From the NCBI GenBank assembly GCA_021107345.1, contig JAIOSX010000333.1, positions 1 through 12,135 on the forward strand: a stretch of 12,135 nt of DNA. Direction: 5' to 3'. Shown here piece after piece: positions 1 through 8,348 of the stretch; positions within the stretch are counted from its first letter, which is position 1, and each line of letters starts with the position of its first letter. The DNA is from Candidatus Aegiribacteria sp. (GTDB lineage: Bacteria; Fermentibacterota; Fermentibacteria; Fermentibacterales; Fermentibacteraceae). The notes under the pieces are model-generated. The model was not told where the DNA came from. It was given only the letters and a program-made list of their open reading frames with translations, and made no database searches. Made by a program: the position numbers and the translations under genes.

Positions 1-3000
1 AGACTTACTGAAGTCATGGATGAAACACCCTCTTCCGCCATGGTAATTCCGAATAGACGGTCGGCTGCTTCCATCGTCCTCTTGTTATGAGTAATGACGA
101 TGAACTGGGTTCTATGTACAAATCCTCTGAGCAGATTGATGTAGTTATCCACGTTCGTGTCGTCCAGCGGAGCATCAAGCTCATCCAGAACGCAGAAGGG
201 AGACGGCTTCACAAGATACATGGCAAAGAGAAGTGCGGCCGCGGTCATGGCCCGCTCACCGCTGGAAAGCGCTGAAATATTCTCAAGTTTCTTGCCGGGG
301 GGCCTTGCTACGATCTGTACCCCGCCCTCCAGGGGATCCTCCGAATCCAAAGCAATAATGTCAGCCTCACCACCACCGAAAAGACTCGTGAACATCTCCT
401 TGAAATGCTTCCTGACCTCAACGAAGGTTTCATCGAACTTTCTTGCGGCTGTCCTGTTGATCTCGCTGATGGCGCTCATGAGGGATTCCCTGGCTTCGTT
501 CAAATCCGTTCTCTGTTCATCGAGAAATTCAATCCGTTTCCTGGCCTCTTCGTACTCAGCGACAGCCAGCATGTTCACCGGACCCAGATTCTCCCTGTAT
601 CCCATCTGCTTTTCCAGCTCATTAGCAAGCTTCTCGTTGGAATACTCCCAGTATCGACTGCCCTCGTCAGGAAGCGTCAAACTCTTACTGTTGAGTTCTT
701 CGAAGCGGCTTCTGACGATTTCCATCTCACCCGATACCGAGGCTTGATCGAAACGCGAATCGGATAGCTCCTCCCTCTGAAGCGTCAATTCCTCATCAGC
801 CTGCTTCGATTTTTCCAGCCAGTCAACCCGTTCTCTGCTTGCTTCGGTCCTGCTGCTCTCGGCTTCCTCCCTGCGAGCGGAAAGATTTTCAAGTTTTACC
901 TTGAATTCCACGATTGAATCGCTAAGTGCGGTTCCGCTCTCCCTCAGCTCCCTGATCCTCTCATCGATATCAGCACTTCTTTCCGATGCTTCGGATGACC
1001 CGGTCTGGAAACGTTTTCTATCGGTTTCCGTCTGCTTCAATGATGTTTCATGAGAAGAGAGTTCAAGTTTTGCACTGTTCTCCTCCCTGATCAGGCTGTT
1101 CAGTTCGGCGCCAAGATTCTCCCTCCGCTTCTCGATTTCCTGCAGAGTAGCTGACAATCGGTTCATATCTTCTCTGGAAAGCTGCAGTTTTTCCGTATTC
1201 TCCACGGAATCCTGTTCCCGTGATATCTGCCGTAGAACTGGAATCTTTTCCTCAATAGCCTTCAATTCGGAATGCAGCTCGCTCGTTCTTTTCCCATAAC
1301 CTGTGGCGGTGGCCTGCAGCGATGCTTCTTCCCTCTCGTTGATAGATATCTGCCTGCGCAGATCCTCAAAGGAAGCCTCATACACTTTTAGTTTTTCCAG
1401 AAGTTTCGTTTCAGCTGAACGGCGTGTTTCCAGTTCACTCGTATGGTCAAGAGCCTTCTTTTCCGCTTCCAGAGCCAGAGCTTCCCTCTCGATTATTCCT
1501 CCACCGGATTCCGGAACCCCCAGCCTTACAAGGCCATCCTTCCGGAACAGATCACCTTCAATTGTTACGATATCCAGGCCTATACCGCTCCAGAACCACT
1601 GTGCAGCCTTCTCTCTGTTCGGTGCTATAATCGCTCCTGCGAGCAGATTTCTGAGACTGCTGTGGGAATTCTCTTCCAGGCAATCAGGCAGCCATATCGC
1701 CCCCTCCGGGATATCAGGCCTGCCCGATTCCATCATGTTCATGTAATACCGCTCGCCGTTGTTTCCATCAGGAAGAATGGAGGGACTGTCCCAGATCATC
1801 GAGTCCTGGAATGAATCAAGCCATGCTCCCACAGCGATACCCATTCCCTCGCGGACTGACATACGGGAGGATATCACCGGATGTCCTGAGCTGGAGGAAG
1901 GCTCTGCCTTTCTCAGGCCGCTTATCCTGGCTCGAAGCAGTCCAGCTTCCATCTCCAGGGAATGGATCAGTGACTGAACCTCGGAGATGTCACAGGAAAT
2001 ATCCTCACGGATATCAGAATTTTCTTCAAGTGCTGCTTTTAGCTTTACCTTCTCGAGCCTGATTTCTTCGAGCTGTGTTTCCGCTTCCTTAATGTTGTTT
2101 TCCAGTTCTCCTGCTGCTGACTCAAGTTCCTGTTTCCTTTCAATGGCGAGTTCAATCTCCTGTTTTGACCTCTCCCTGCCGCGGAGGTTGTCGGTATACT
2201 CCTTCTGAAAAGATTGTACCTTATCCGATATCACGCGATACTCTTCCCGTACCTTCTCAAGTTCCCCGGCTGATTCAGCAAAGTGTTTCTCGGCCTGCTC
2301 AGAGTCACATGAAGCCTTCTCAAGGTTCTTCTCCGCATCACCTATGCGGTTACGCATTGAAACCTCGAGACTGATCAGCTCATCCGCATCCCGCCTGAGC
2401 TTTTCCGCCCTCTTCTTCTCTTCTGATGATTCCCGGAGCGAACTCTCTATCCGTGATGAAGTATTCCTGCAGCGCTCTTCGGTAACCGCCAGCTGCTCGT
2501 GAATCCTGCTTATTTCGCCGTCGATAATGGCACATTGGGCATGCTCACTGTCAAGTCGGATCTGGGCCTTCTCAAGGGCAACCCTGGCCTGACTCTGTCT
2601 TGCGGTCGACGCTGAAACAGCGGCTGAGGCTTTCTGCTCACGCCCGATGCACAGTTTCATCCTGTTTTCGAGCGTCCTGAGTTTTTCACCTGATTCCTGC
2701 AGTGTTCTGTGCTCCCTCAGGCAACGGATTTCAGTGATCCGCCTCTCAGCTTTCTCCCATCTTCTGAATGCGGAAACCTGTTTCCTGAGAGAACTGACGT
2801 TGCGCTCAACTTCGGAAATAATGTCATCCAGTCTCTCAAGGTCAGCTCCCGCCGAATCCAGCTTGAGTTCGGCACGATGACGCTGCATTTTATATTTGAC
2901 TATTCCGGCGGCTTCATCGAAGAGGAACCTTCTATCGGAGGGACCGCTCTCTATTATCGTATCGGTCATGTTCTTCTCGAGTATCCAGTATCCGTTGCTG

Positions 3001-3401
3001 CCGAGACCCCTGTCCACAATGAGATCCGTAATATCCATCAGCCTGCATCTGTTGCCGTTCAGAAGGTATTCGCTGTCACCGGACCTGAAGAGTCTTCTGG
3101 TAACGGTCACCTCATCAAAGTCAAGATCCAGTTCCCTCTGTGAGTTATCAAAGGTGAGAACCACTTCTGCCATTCCCTGTGATTTTCTCTTAACTGTACC
3201 TGAAAAGATTATATCCTCCATGCGGTCAGCACGCAGTTCCGTGGGGCTCTGGGAACCAAGCGCCCACCGGATGGCATCGGCTACATTGCTTTTACCGCAG
3301 CCGTTGGGTCCGACAACGCATGAGATACCTTCCTGAAATTCCATTTCAAAGGCATCCGCAAACGATTTGAAGCCTACTATTTCCAGCCTTTTTAGATACA
3401 A
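1..3401 (-). CDS. smc: Chromosome partition protein Smc (3' end off the window)
   Basis: This is the SMC ATPase that dimerises and, with ScpA and ScpB, forms the bacterial condensin-like complex that organises and separates chromosomes. 1133 codons are visible. The N-terminal head opens MYLKRLEIVGFKSFAD and has a Walker A GPNGCGKSN at about residues 31-39. A long charged coiled coil follows to about residue 495. The hinge lies at about 495-640 and ends with GDLFRKDG and a glycine triplet. A second coiled coil follows. The C-terminal head has the ABC signature LSSGER near residue 1042 and Walker B FCVLDELDAPLDD near 1070. The usual family length is about 1150-1200, so only a short tail is probably missing. 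The start is TTG: it gives the standard family N-terminus, a GGGAG ribosome binding site lies 9 bases upstream, and the in-frame stop upstream is that of pgsA. It is the last visible gene of the operon. The hinge is divergent from well-known bacterial Smc proteins. Confidence 0.96.
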   Translation of the reverse strand, partial: MYLKRLEIVGFKSFADAFEMEFQEGISCVVGPNGCGKSNVADAIRWALGSQSPTELRADRMEDIIFSGTVKRKSQGMAEVVLTFDNSQRELDLDFDEVTVTRRLFRSGDSEYLLNGNRCRLMDITDLIVDRGLGSNGYWILEKNMTDTIIESGPSDRRFLFDEAAGIVKYKMQRHRAELKLDSAGADLERLDDIISEVERNVSSLRKQVSAFRRWEKAERRITEIRCLREHRTLQESGEKLRTLENRMKLCIGREQKASAAVSASTARQSQARVALEKAQIRLDSEHAQCAIIDGEISRIHEQLAVTEERCRNTSSRIESSLRESSEEKKRAEKLRRDADELISLEVSMRNRIGDAEKNLEKASCDSEQAEKHFAESAGELEKVREEYRVISDKVQSFQKEYTDNLRGRERSKQEIELAIERKQELESAAGELENNIKEAETQLEEIRLEKVKLKAALEENSDIREDISCDISEVQSLIHSLEMEAGLLRARISGLRKAEPSSSSGHPVISSRMSVREGMGIAVGAWLDSFQDSMIWDSPSILPDGNNGERYYMNMMESGRPDIPEGAIWLPDCLEENSHSSLRNLLAGAIIAPNREKAAQWFWSGIGLDIVTIEGDLFRKDGLVRLGVPESGGGIIEREALALEAEKKALDHTSELETRRSAETKLLEKLKVYEASFEDLRRQISINEREEASLQATATGYGKRTSELHSELKAIEEKIPVLRQISREQDSVENTEKLQLSREDMNRLSATLQEIEKRRENLGAELNSLIREENSAKLELSSHETSLKQTETDRKRFQTGSSEASERSADIDERIRELRESGTALSDSIVEFKVKLENLSARREEAESSRTEASRERVDWLEKSKQADEELTLQREELSDSRFDQASVSGEMEIVRSRFEELNSKSLTLPDEGSRYWEYSNEKLANELEKQMGYRENLGPVNMLAVAEYEEARKRIEFLDEQRTDLNEARESLMSAISEINRTAARKFDETFVEVRKHFKEMFTSLFGGGEADIIALDSEDPLEGGVQIVARPPGKKLENISALSSGERAMTAAALLFAMYLVKPSPFCVLDELDAPLDDTNVDNYINLLRGFVHRTQFIVITHNKRTMEAADRLFGITMAEEGVSSMTSVS

Positions 3402-3410
3402 GTGATGATG

Positions 3411-3415
3411 CTCCC
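3411..3415 (-). promoter_or_regulatory. Ribosome binding site deciding the TTG start of smc
   Basis: GGGAG on the minus strand lies 9 bases before the TTG at 3401-3399, in the 15-base gap after the pgsA stop. It supports TTG as the start. The next in-frame ATG is at about codon 20, inside the first conserved strand of the head domain, so using it would remove conserved residues. Confidence 0.6.
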
Positions 3416-3416
3416 G

Positions 3417-3998
3417 TCAGCTAGATGCAATCCCCGAATTATTCCGAAGCTTCTTTACGGACTCAGAAAAATAGACAAAAAGACTCACCAGCACAAACCC
3501 GAGCGATATAAGTCCGAGTGGATCGAGACCAGCCAGGATCAGTCCTGCAGGCCAAAGGGCTGTATCAAGCATATAACCTACAGCTGAGTATGTGAGGTAC
3601 AGTGACATGGAAAGGGATGTGTACTTGCCCCAATTGTTGGAAGATGGAGGTGAACCCAGTTTCTTTGTAACAAAAAGACCTCCTGCGGCGATTAAAGCAT
3701 CCCTGGCCAGAAACAGGATAACGAACCACAACGGAACAGCTCCTAGTATGGCAAGCATTATTATGAAAGCACCAATAGCTATCTTGTCGGCAAGGGGATC
3801 GAGGATTTTGCCCCAGTCGCTTATGGAATCGGTTCTTCTTGCTACGATCCCGTCAACAACGTCCGATATAACACCAACAAATATCACGACAACAACGAGG
3901 ATAATGTTTTTCTTCACCAGGAAAAGGCAGGCGATGAACGCAAGAGGAATCCTGCTCAGGCTGATCAGATTCGGAATGTTGATAACAGGACCCTTCAA
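3417..3998 (-). CDS. pgsA: CDP-diacylglycerol-glycerol-3-phosphate phosphatidyltransferase (CDP-alcohol phosphatidyltransferase)
   Basis: This is an inner-membrane enzyme of phospholipid synthesis. The likely reaction is CDP-diacylglycerol plus glycerol 3-phosphate giving phosphatidylglycerophosphate and CMP, the first committed step to phosphatidylglycerol. The complete family motif is present: D46, D49, G50, A53, R54, G63, D67 and D71 in the spacing DxxDGxxAR-x8-GxxxDxxxD. The N-terminus reads INIPNLISLSRIPLAF, typical of PgsA. Several hydrophobic segments fit a multi-pass membrane protein, and 193 residues is the normal length. The start is TTG. It overlaps the recN stop by four bases (TTGA) and has GGTGAG five bases upstream, inside recN, so translation is probably coupled. 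The superfamily also contains phosphatidylserine and cardiolipin synthases, so the exact acceptor is inferred from the PgsA-like N-terminus and length. Confidence 0.88.
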   Translation of the reverse strand: MKGPVINIPNLISLSRIPLAFIACLFLVKKNIILVVVVIFVGVISDVVDGIVARRTDSISDWGKILDPLADKIAIGAFIIMLAILGAVPLWFVILFLARDALIAAGGLFVTKKLGSPPSSNNWGKYTSLSMSLYLTYSAVGYMLDTALWPAGLILAGLDPLGLISLGFVLVSLFVYFSESVKKLRNNSGIASS

Positions 3999-5653
3999 GG
4001 CTGCTCACCCGCGCTTTCATCCTGATCGATATCAGTAATTATCATTTTTTCAGCATGCTCCGTGGCGGCTTTTCCCCCGCCTAACAGCCTTGCAAGCTCT
4101 TCTATCCTGCTGCCCCTGTCAGATAGGGCATCCACACGAGTAGCCGGTAATCCGTCAACTATCTCTTTCGACACCGCAAGATGTCTGTGAGCCTTCGAGG
4201 CTATCTGCGGCAAATGCGTGATAACAATGACCTGCCGCCTCTCTGAAACTCTCCTGAGGGAATCGGCCAGAAGATTTGCTGTCTCTCCTCCAACACCACT
4301 GTCTATCTCATCAAATACCATTGTAGGTGCCTGCGTTACGCCGGCCAGGGCGAGTTTAAGGACAAGGCTCACTCTGGACATCTCGCCGCCACTGGCTACG
4401 GACGATAAGGGCCCTGCTTTCATCCCCGGGTTAGCACTGAAAAAGAACTCGGGTATCTCGCACCCATCGGAACAGATGCTTACATCTTCAATTACCAATG
4501 ATCTGCCTGGAGGAGGTTCACTCATTACGACCTGGAAGACGGCGCCTGGCATACCAAGCAACTCCAGTTCATTCTGTACAGATTTTTCCAGCTCCTCCGC
4601 ACCTCTTATTCTGGATTCGGAAATCGCAATCGCGGCTCCATGCAGTCTGTCGGCTATCGAAGGAATGATTTCCTGCAGCTGCTCGTACTCCTTCTCAAGA
4701 AGATCATACCGCTCAAGCTCCGAGTTAAGCTGGGAGCGCCTGTTGAGAAGATGCTCCATCATCCCGCCGCACCTTCCCAGGATGAAAGCGTAAGCATCAA
4801 GTCTGTCATCTATCTCCTGAATCCTCCATGGGGCACTGTCTATTCTTGAGCGTATGCTCTCACATTCTGAAGAAGCTTCGGTCAATGCAATATCCGCCTG
4901 TTCGAGAAATTCCAGGGTGTTTTTCGCTTCTATTCCGGAATTGGCAAGGGAATGCCGGAACTCTCCAATAGAGCCAAGAATACCGTCATCCCCGGAAATA
5001 CCCTCTGAAATTCTACCCAGTACCTCAGCACCGTTCTGGACCGCCTTGAGTTCACGCCTCTCGAGCATTAAGCTACTGTAATCCTCAGCGGAGGGATCGA
5101 GCTTCTCAATCAGTGAAAGTTCATGCTGAGCTATATCCTTTTTATCCGCAATTGTTTCCAGCTGATTACTCAGTTCATCCGATCGCCTGAGGAGAGACCT
5201 GTATTCCCCGAACCCGATGTTGAGTTTGCATGCAAGATCTGTACAACCGCTGAATTCATCGATTGCGGCTCTCTGAACATGGCGCCGCAGAAGCGCGGGA
5301 GTCGAACCCTGCGAATGGAGATCAATAAAACCGGATATAAGATTCCTTCCGTCTTCCAGGGTTGTAAGTTCATCGTTTATAAAATATCGGCTCCTGCCCT
5401 TAGATCTTACCTCTCTTCTTACCAGAAACTCCGAACCGTCCTCCAGAATAAACATGGCCTCAACGCTTGCTGCAACTGATCCCGGCCTGACCAGTGATGT
5501 ATCCGCCCGATCTCCAAGGGCCAGAAGAATGCCGTCAACCAGAATGGATTTACCTGCACCGGTTTCACCCGTAAGTATGTTCAGTCCGTGTTCAAATTTT
5601 ATTGATGTATCACTTATCGTTGCCAGATTTCTGAGTGTAAGACTGATGAGCAT
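3995..5653 (-). CDS. recN: DNA repair protein RecN
   Basis: RecN is an SMC-like ATPase acting early in recombinational repair of double-strand breaks. The 552 residues match the usual length. The N-terminal head has MLISLTLRNLATI and Walker A GETGAGKS at residues 29-36. A moderate coiled-coil pair occupies about 150-370. The C-terminal head carries the signature ASGGEMSRV near 420 and Walker B MVFDEIDSG near 444-452, followed by a VITHLPQIA segment typical of RecN. The family's conserved L-x-R-K-Y/H-G stretch in the coil region appears altered, as FILGRCGG. The ATG start lies one base after the nadK stop (TAA, C, ATG) and has AAGGGG five bases upstream. The gene overlaps pgsA by four bases. 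Genes dxs, nadK and recN often cluster in bacteria, which supports the call. A LexA box was not seen, which is expected for an internal operon gene. Confidence 0.96.
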   Translation of the reverse strand: MLISLTLRNLATISDTSIKFEHGLNILTGETGAGKSILVDGILLALGDRADTSLVRPGSVAASVEAMFILEDGSEFLVRREVRSKGRSRYFINDELTTLEDGRNLISGFIDLHSQGSTPALLRRHVQRAAIDEFSGCTDLACKLNIGFGEYRSLLRRSDELSNQLETIADKKDIAQHELSLIEKLDPSAEDYSSLMLERRELKAVQNGAEVLGRISEGISGDDGILGSIGEFRHSLANSGIEAKNTLEFLEQADIALTEASSECESIRSRIDSAPWRIQEIDDRLDAYAFILGRCGGMMEHLLNRRSQLNSELERYDLLEKEYEQLQEIIPSIADRLHGAAIAISESRIRGAEELEKSVQNELELLGMPGAVFQVVMSEPPPGRSLVIEDVSICSDGCEIPEFFFSANPGMKAGPLSSVASGGEMSRVSLVLKLALAGVTQAPTMVFDEIDSGVGGETANLLADSLRRVSERRQVIVITHLPQIASKAHRHLAVSKEIVDGLPATRVDALSDRGSRIEELARLLGGGKAATEHAEKMIITDIDQDESAGEQP

Positions 5654-5654
5654 G

Positions 5655-6524
5655 TTATCCCCTTACTCCCCAGCCAAGCTTCAAACCCAGCCTGCTGTAA
5701 AACCCTGGTTCATCGTGAAATCTGACACTCATGCATGATCCCGTGCCCCTGGTTACCTTCAGAACCTCCCCGGTTTTTAAAGTTCCGGAAGGCGACCCGT
5801 CCGCGGATATGACAGGACCGGTACTTCTGAGGTCACATATCTCTACCGAGATAATGCTGTCATCGGATACGACAAGGGGTCGCAGAGAAAGTGAATGAGG
5901 ACATATTGGAACAACCAGGATAGCCGGGAGCCCCGGATCCAGTATAGGACCTCCGCATGAAAGACTGTACGCCGTTGATCCGAAAGGTGTTGAGATAACA
6001 AGCCCGTCACCGGCCATATGAGCGACTTCATTGTTGTTTATGTAGAGATTGAAATGCAGTATTCCACCGATCATCGAACGGTTGATGCTGAAATCGTTAA
6101 TCGCGGTAATCGCTTGCTCTGATGGGAATTCAGCCCTGAGCACAGGGGTAGTATCTATATAATAATTGCCTTCGGCTATCCTGGCTATTGTCTCTTTCAT
6201 GCCAGTCTGCTCAGCAACGGCAAGAAATCCTAGATGACCTGCGTTCACACCCAATACAGGGACGTTCAACTCTTTAAAATAACCCATTCCGCGAAGTATC
6301 GTTCCGTCACCACCCAGTACTATCGCCATATCACAGATATCGCTTTCGGGGATATCGAAATCCTTCAGATGATCAGCTGACGGAGCTGCCGATCTGAGAG
6401 AGATGCCGTACTTCTCGCAATGCGATATGAGATTTCTTATCAGCCCGGCATACGGCGGGTTGAACCTGTCAACGTAAAGACAGAGTCGTTTGACAACCGC
6501 GGGGTCATGAACCAATAAAATCAC
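5655..6524 (-). CDS. nadK: NAD kinase
   Basis: NadK is a cytoplasmic enzyme that phosphorylates NAD at the adenosine 2'-hydroxyl to make NADP. Counting from the GTG at 6524, it shows the kinase motif GGDGT at 71-75, GVNAGHLGF at 92-100, the N143-D144 pair, and the NAD-binding segment DG at 173-174 followed by STPFGSTAYSLS at 178-189. PHSLSLRPLVV comes later. The 289 residues are normal for the family. The start is uncertain. GTG directly follows an in-frame TAG, keeps the first strand (ILLVH) and overlaps the end of dxs by 20 bases, but has only a weak, very close ribosome binding site. A TTG at 6515 has a better AGGTGA five bases upstream but would remove that strand. The gene sits between dxs and recN, a common neighbourhood. 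NADPH is used by the next MEP-pathway enzyme, which fits the link with dxs. Confidence 0.94.
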   Translation of the reverse strand: MILLVHDPAVVKRLCLYVDRFNPPYAGLIRNLISHCEKYGISLRSAAPSADHLKDFDIPESDICDMAIVLGGDGTILRGMGYFKELNVPVLGVNAGHLGFLAVAEQTGMKETIARIAEGNYYIDTTPVLRAEFPSEQAITAINDFSINRSMIGGILHFNLYINNNEVAHMAGDGLVISTPFGSTAYSLSCGGPILDPGLPAILVVPICPHSLSLRPLVVSDDSIISVEICDLRSTGPVISADGSPSGTLKTGEVLKVTRGTGSCMSVRFHDEPGFYSRLGLKLGWGVRG

Positions 6525-8346
6525 CTATCCGATCGGCGAGTGATTCGGGGTCAAGGCCCATGCGCTGCATGAGTTCCTCTCTTGATGCGTGGGGCTGAAA
6601 TGCATCGGGAATACCTATTTCAAGCACGGAATAACTGCACAGATGCGAACTGATAAAGGAGCCGAATCCGCCCGTAACGCTTCCTTCTTCAACGGTAACC
6701 ACCCGACCGCATGCTTTCGCCAGGGATTTGATCTCTGTAATCGGAGCCGGTTTCAGCCAGATCGGGTCATATACGGCAGCAGAGATATTTCGACTGGCAA
6801 GGTACTCAGCAGCTTCTATAGCGACGAGAGCCATAACACCGACACCAATAATTAGGACATCATGACCTTCCCGCAGAAGCTGACCGGTGCCGGGTTCAAC
6901 ACTTCCAGGATCCAGGGATTCAGCCACAGGTTCTTCTCCCCTGGGATATCTTATCGCAGTGGGGTTCTCTTCGAACTGAACCGCTCTTTTCAGCAGCATT
7001 TCAAGTATGGCGCAGTTCCTTGGTGCATTAATCCTGATATTCGGCAGGGGAAGGAGCATGGAAATATCAAACACACCGTGATGTGTGGGGCCGTCTTCCC
7101 CTACGACTCCGCCCCTGTCCAGGGCGAGAACAATTGGAGCACTCTGTAGAGCAGCATCGTGTATCACCTGGTCAAGCGCTCTCTGCAGGAACGTACTGTA
7201 GATGGCGACTACCGGCCGGAGGCCGCTGAAGGCAAGTCCGCATGCAAGTGTAATGGCATGCTGTTCTGCGATTCCTACATCAAAGAACCTGTCGGGAAAA
7301 TCGGCAGCGAATCTGTCCAGTCCGGTCCCATCGGGCATTGCAGCGGTTATGGCTACAATCCTGTTGTCTTCCTTCCCCAGTTCAACCATGGCTCTGGAAA
7401 AAGCAGCTGTGAAAGTCTCCCTCCTGCTGCTTTTACCATTGGAGCCGGATACACCGTGATATCCTGTGGCATCAAGCTCGGCAGGTTTAAATCCCTTGCC
7501 TTTTTTGGTGATGACATGAAGCAGCACTGGACCTGAAATTTCAGAAACCCTCTGCAGAACGCCTGTTATAGCCGCCAGATCGTTCCCGGGAACCGGGCCG
7601 ATATAACGGACACCAAAATCGTCAAACAGTGTATCAGGTGTAACAAGGGTTTTCTTCAGTCCCGAGGTTACTGCATGGGCAGCATTTCTCACTCTGTCAC
7701 CAAGTGAAGGAATCCTGCCGAGAGCATTCCATACATCCTTTTTTATCCTGTTATACCTGGGGTCTGTGATAAGACGCGTCAGGTGATGGGAAATTGCTCC
7801 GACGTTGGGAGAAATAGACATTTCGTTATCATTGAGGATGATGAGCATATCCGTACCCGTATGTCCCAGGTGATTCAGGCCTTCAAGAGCCATACCGCCA
7901 CCCATTGCACCGTCACCAATAATGGCAACAACTTTATAATCCTCCCTCTTGATATCCCTTGCCAATGCATAACCCAGGGCCGCAGATATGGATGTAGAAC
8001 TGTGCCCTGTTCCAAAGGCATCACAGGGACTTTCATCCCTCCGGGGGAAACCGCTTAAACCGCCGGACTGACGTATCGTATGAAAGCTATCGGCTCTTCC
8101 TGTCAGCAGCTTCCATGGATAACACTGATGCCCCACGTCCCAGATGATCCTGTCCTCCGGGGGCGAATATACGGAAAGCAGTGCCACAGTGAGTTCCACA
8201 ACACCCAGGCTTGAGGCCAGATGCCCTCCTGTGCTATGTATGACATCGATGATCCTGTTTCTTATCTCATCAACAAGAGCAAGCCTTTCCTCAAGAGTCA
8301 GTTCCATTACATCATGTGGAAGGTTGATTTTTCCCAGCATGGACAT
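6505..8346 (-). CDS. dxs: 1-deoxy-D-xylulose-5-phosphate synthase
   Basis: Dxs is a thiamine-diphosphate enzyme that condenses pyruvate with glyceraldehyde 3-phosphate to DXP, the first step of the MEP isoprenoid route and also a precursor for thiamine and pyridoxal. The 613 residues match the usual 610-640. Active-site His42 lies in STGGHLASSLG and His73 in WDVGHQ. GTGHSS is at 112-117. The cofactor motif runs from GDG at 144-146 to NDN at 172-174. The middle transketolase-like domain has DVGIAEQHA and GEDGPTHHG. A C-terminal transketolase domain with TVEEGSVTGGFGS follows. The ATG at 8346 has a full AGGAGG eight bases upstream that overlaps the end of ispA, only two bases after its stop, so this is probably one of the better translated genes of the operon. 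The 3' end overlaps nadK. The preceding ispA acts later in the same pathway. Confidence 0.98.
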   Translation of the reverse strand: MSMLGKINLPHDVMELTLEERLALVDEIRNRIIDVIHSTGGHLASSLGVVELTVALLSVYSPPEDRIIWDVGHQCYPWKLLTGRADSFHTIRQSGGLSGFPRRDESPCDAFGTGHSSTSISAALGYALARDIKREDYKVVAIIGDGAMGGGMALEGLNHLGHTGTDMLIILNDNEMSISPNVGAISHHLTRLITDPRYNRIKKDVWNALGRIPSLGDRVRNAAHAVTSGLKKTLVTPDTLFDDFGVRYIGPVPGNDLAAITGVLQRVSEISGPVLLHVITKKGKGFKPAELDATGYHGVSGSNGKSSRRETFTAAFSRAMVELGKEDNRIVAITAAMPDGTGLDRFAADFPDRFFDVGIAEQHAITLACGLAFSGLRPVVAIYSTFLQRALDQVIHDAALQSAPIVLALDRGGVVGEDGPTHHGVFDISMLLPLPNIRINAPRNCAILEMLLKRAVQFEENPTAIRYPRGEEPVAESLDPGSVEPGTGQLLREGHDVLIIGVGVMALVAIEAAEYLASRNISAAVYDPIWLKPAPITEIKSLAKACGRVVTVEEGSVTGGFGSFISSHLCSYSVLEIGIPDAFQPHASREELMQRMGLDPESLADRIGDFIGS

Positions 8347-8348
8347 TA

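Noticed and set aside
157..747. Plus-strand open frame of 196 codons opposite smc
   Set aside because: It is antisense to the Smc C-terminal head. It is very Ser/Leu rich from reverse-complemented Glu and Lys coiled-coil codons and has no recognisable domain.
4218..4793. Plus-strand open frame of 191 codons opposite recN
   Set aside because: It is a Ser-rich shadow of the RecN C-terminal half, with no motif or plausible translation signal.
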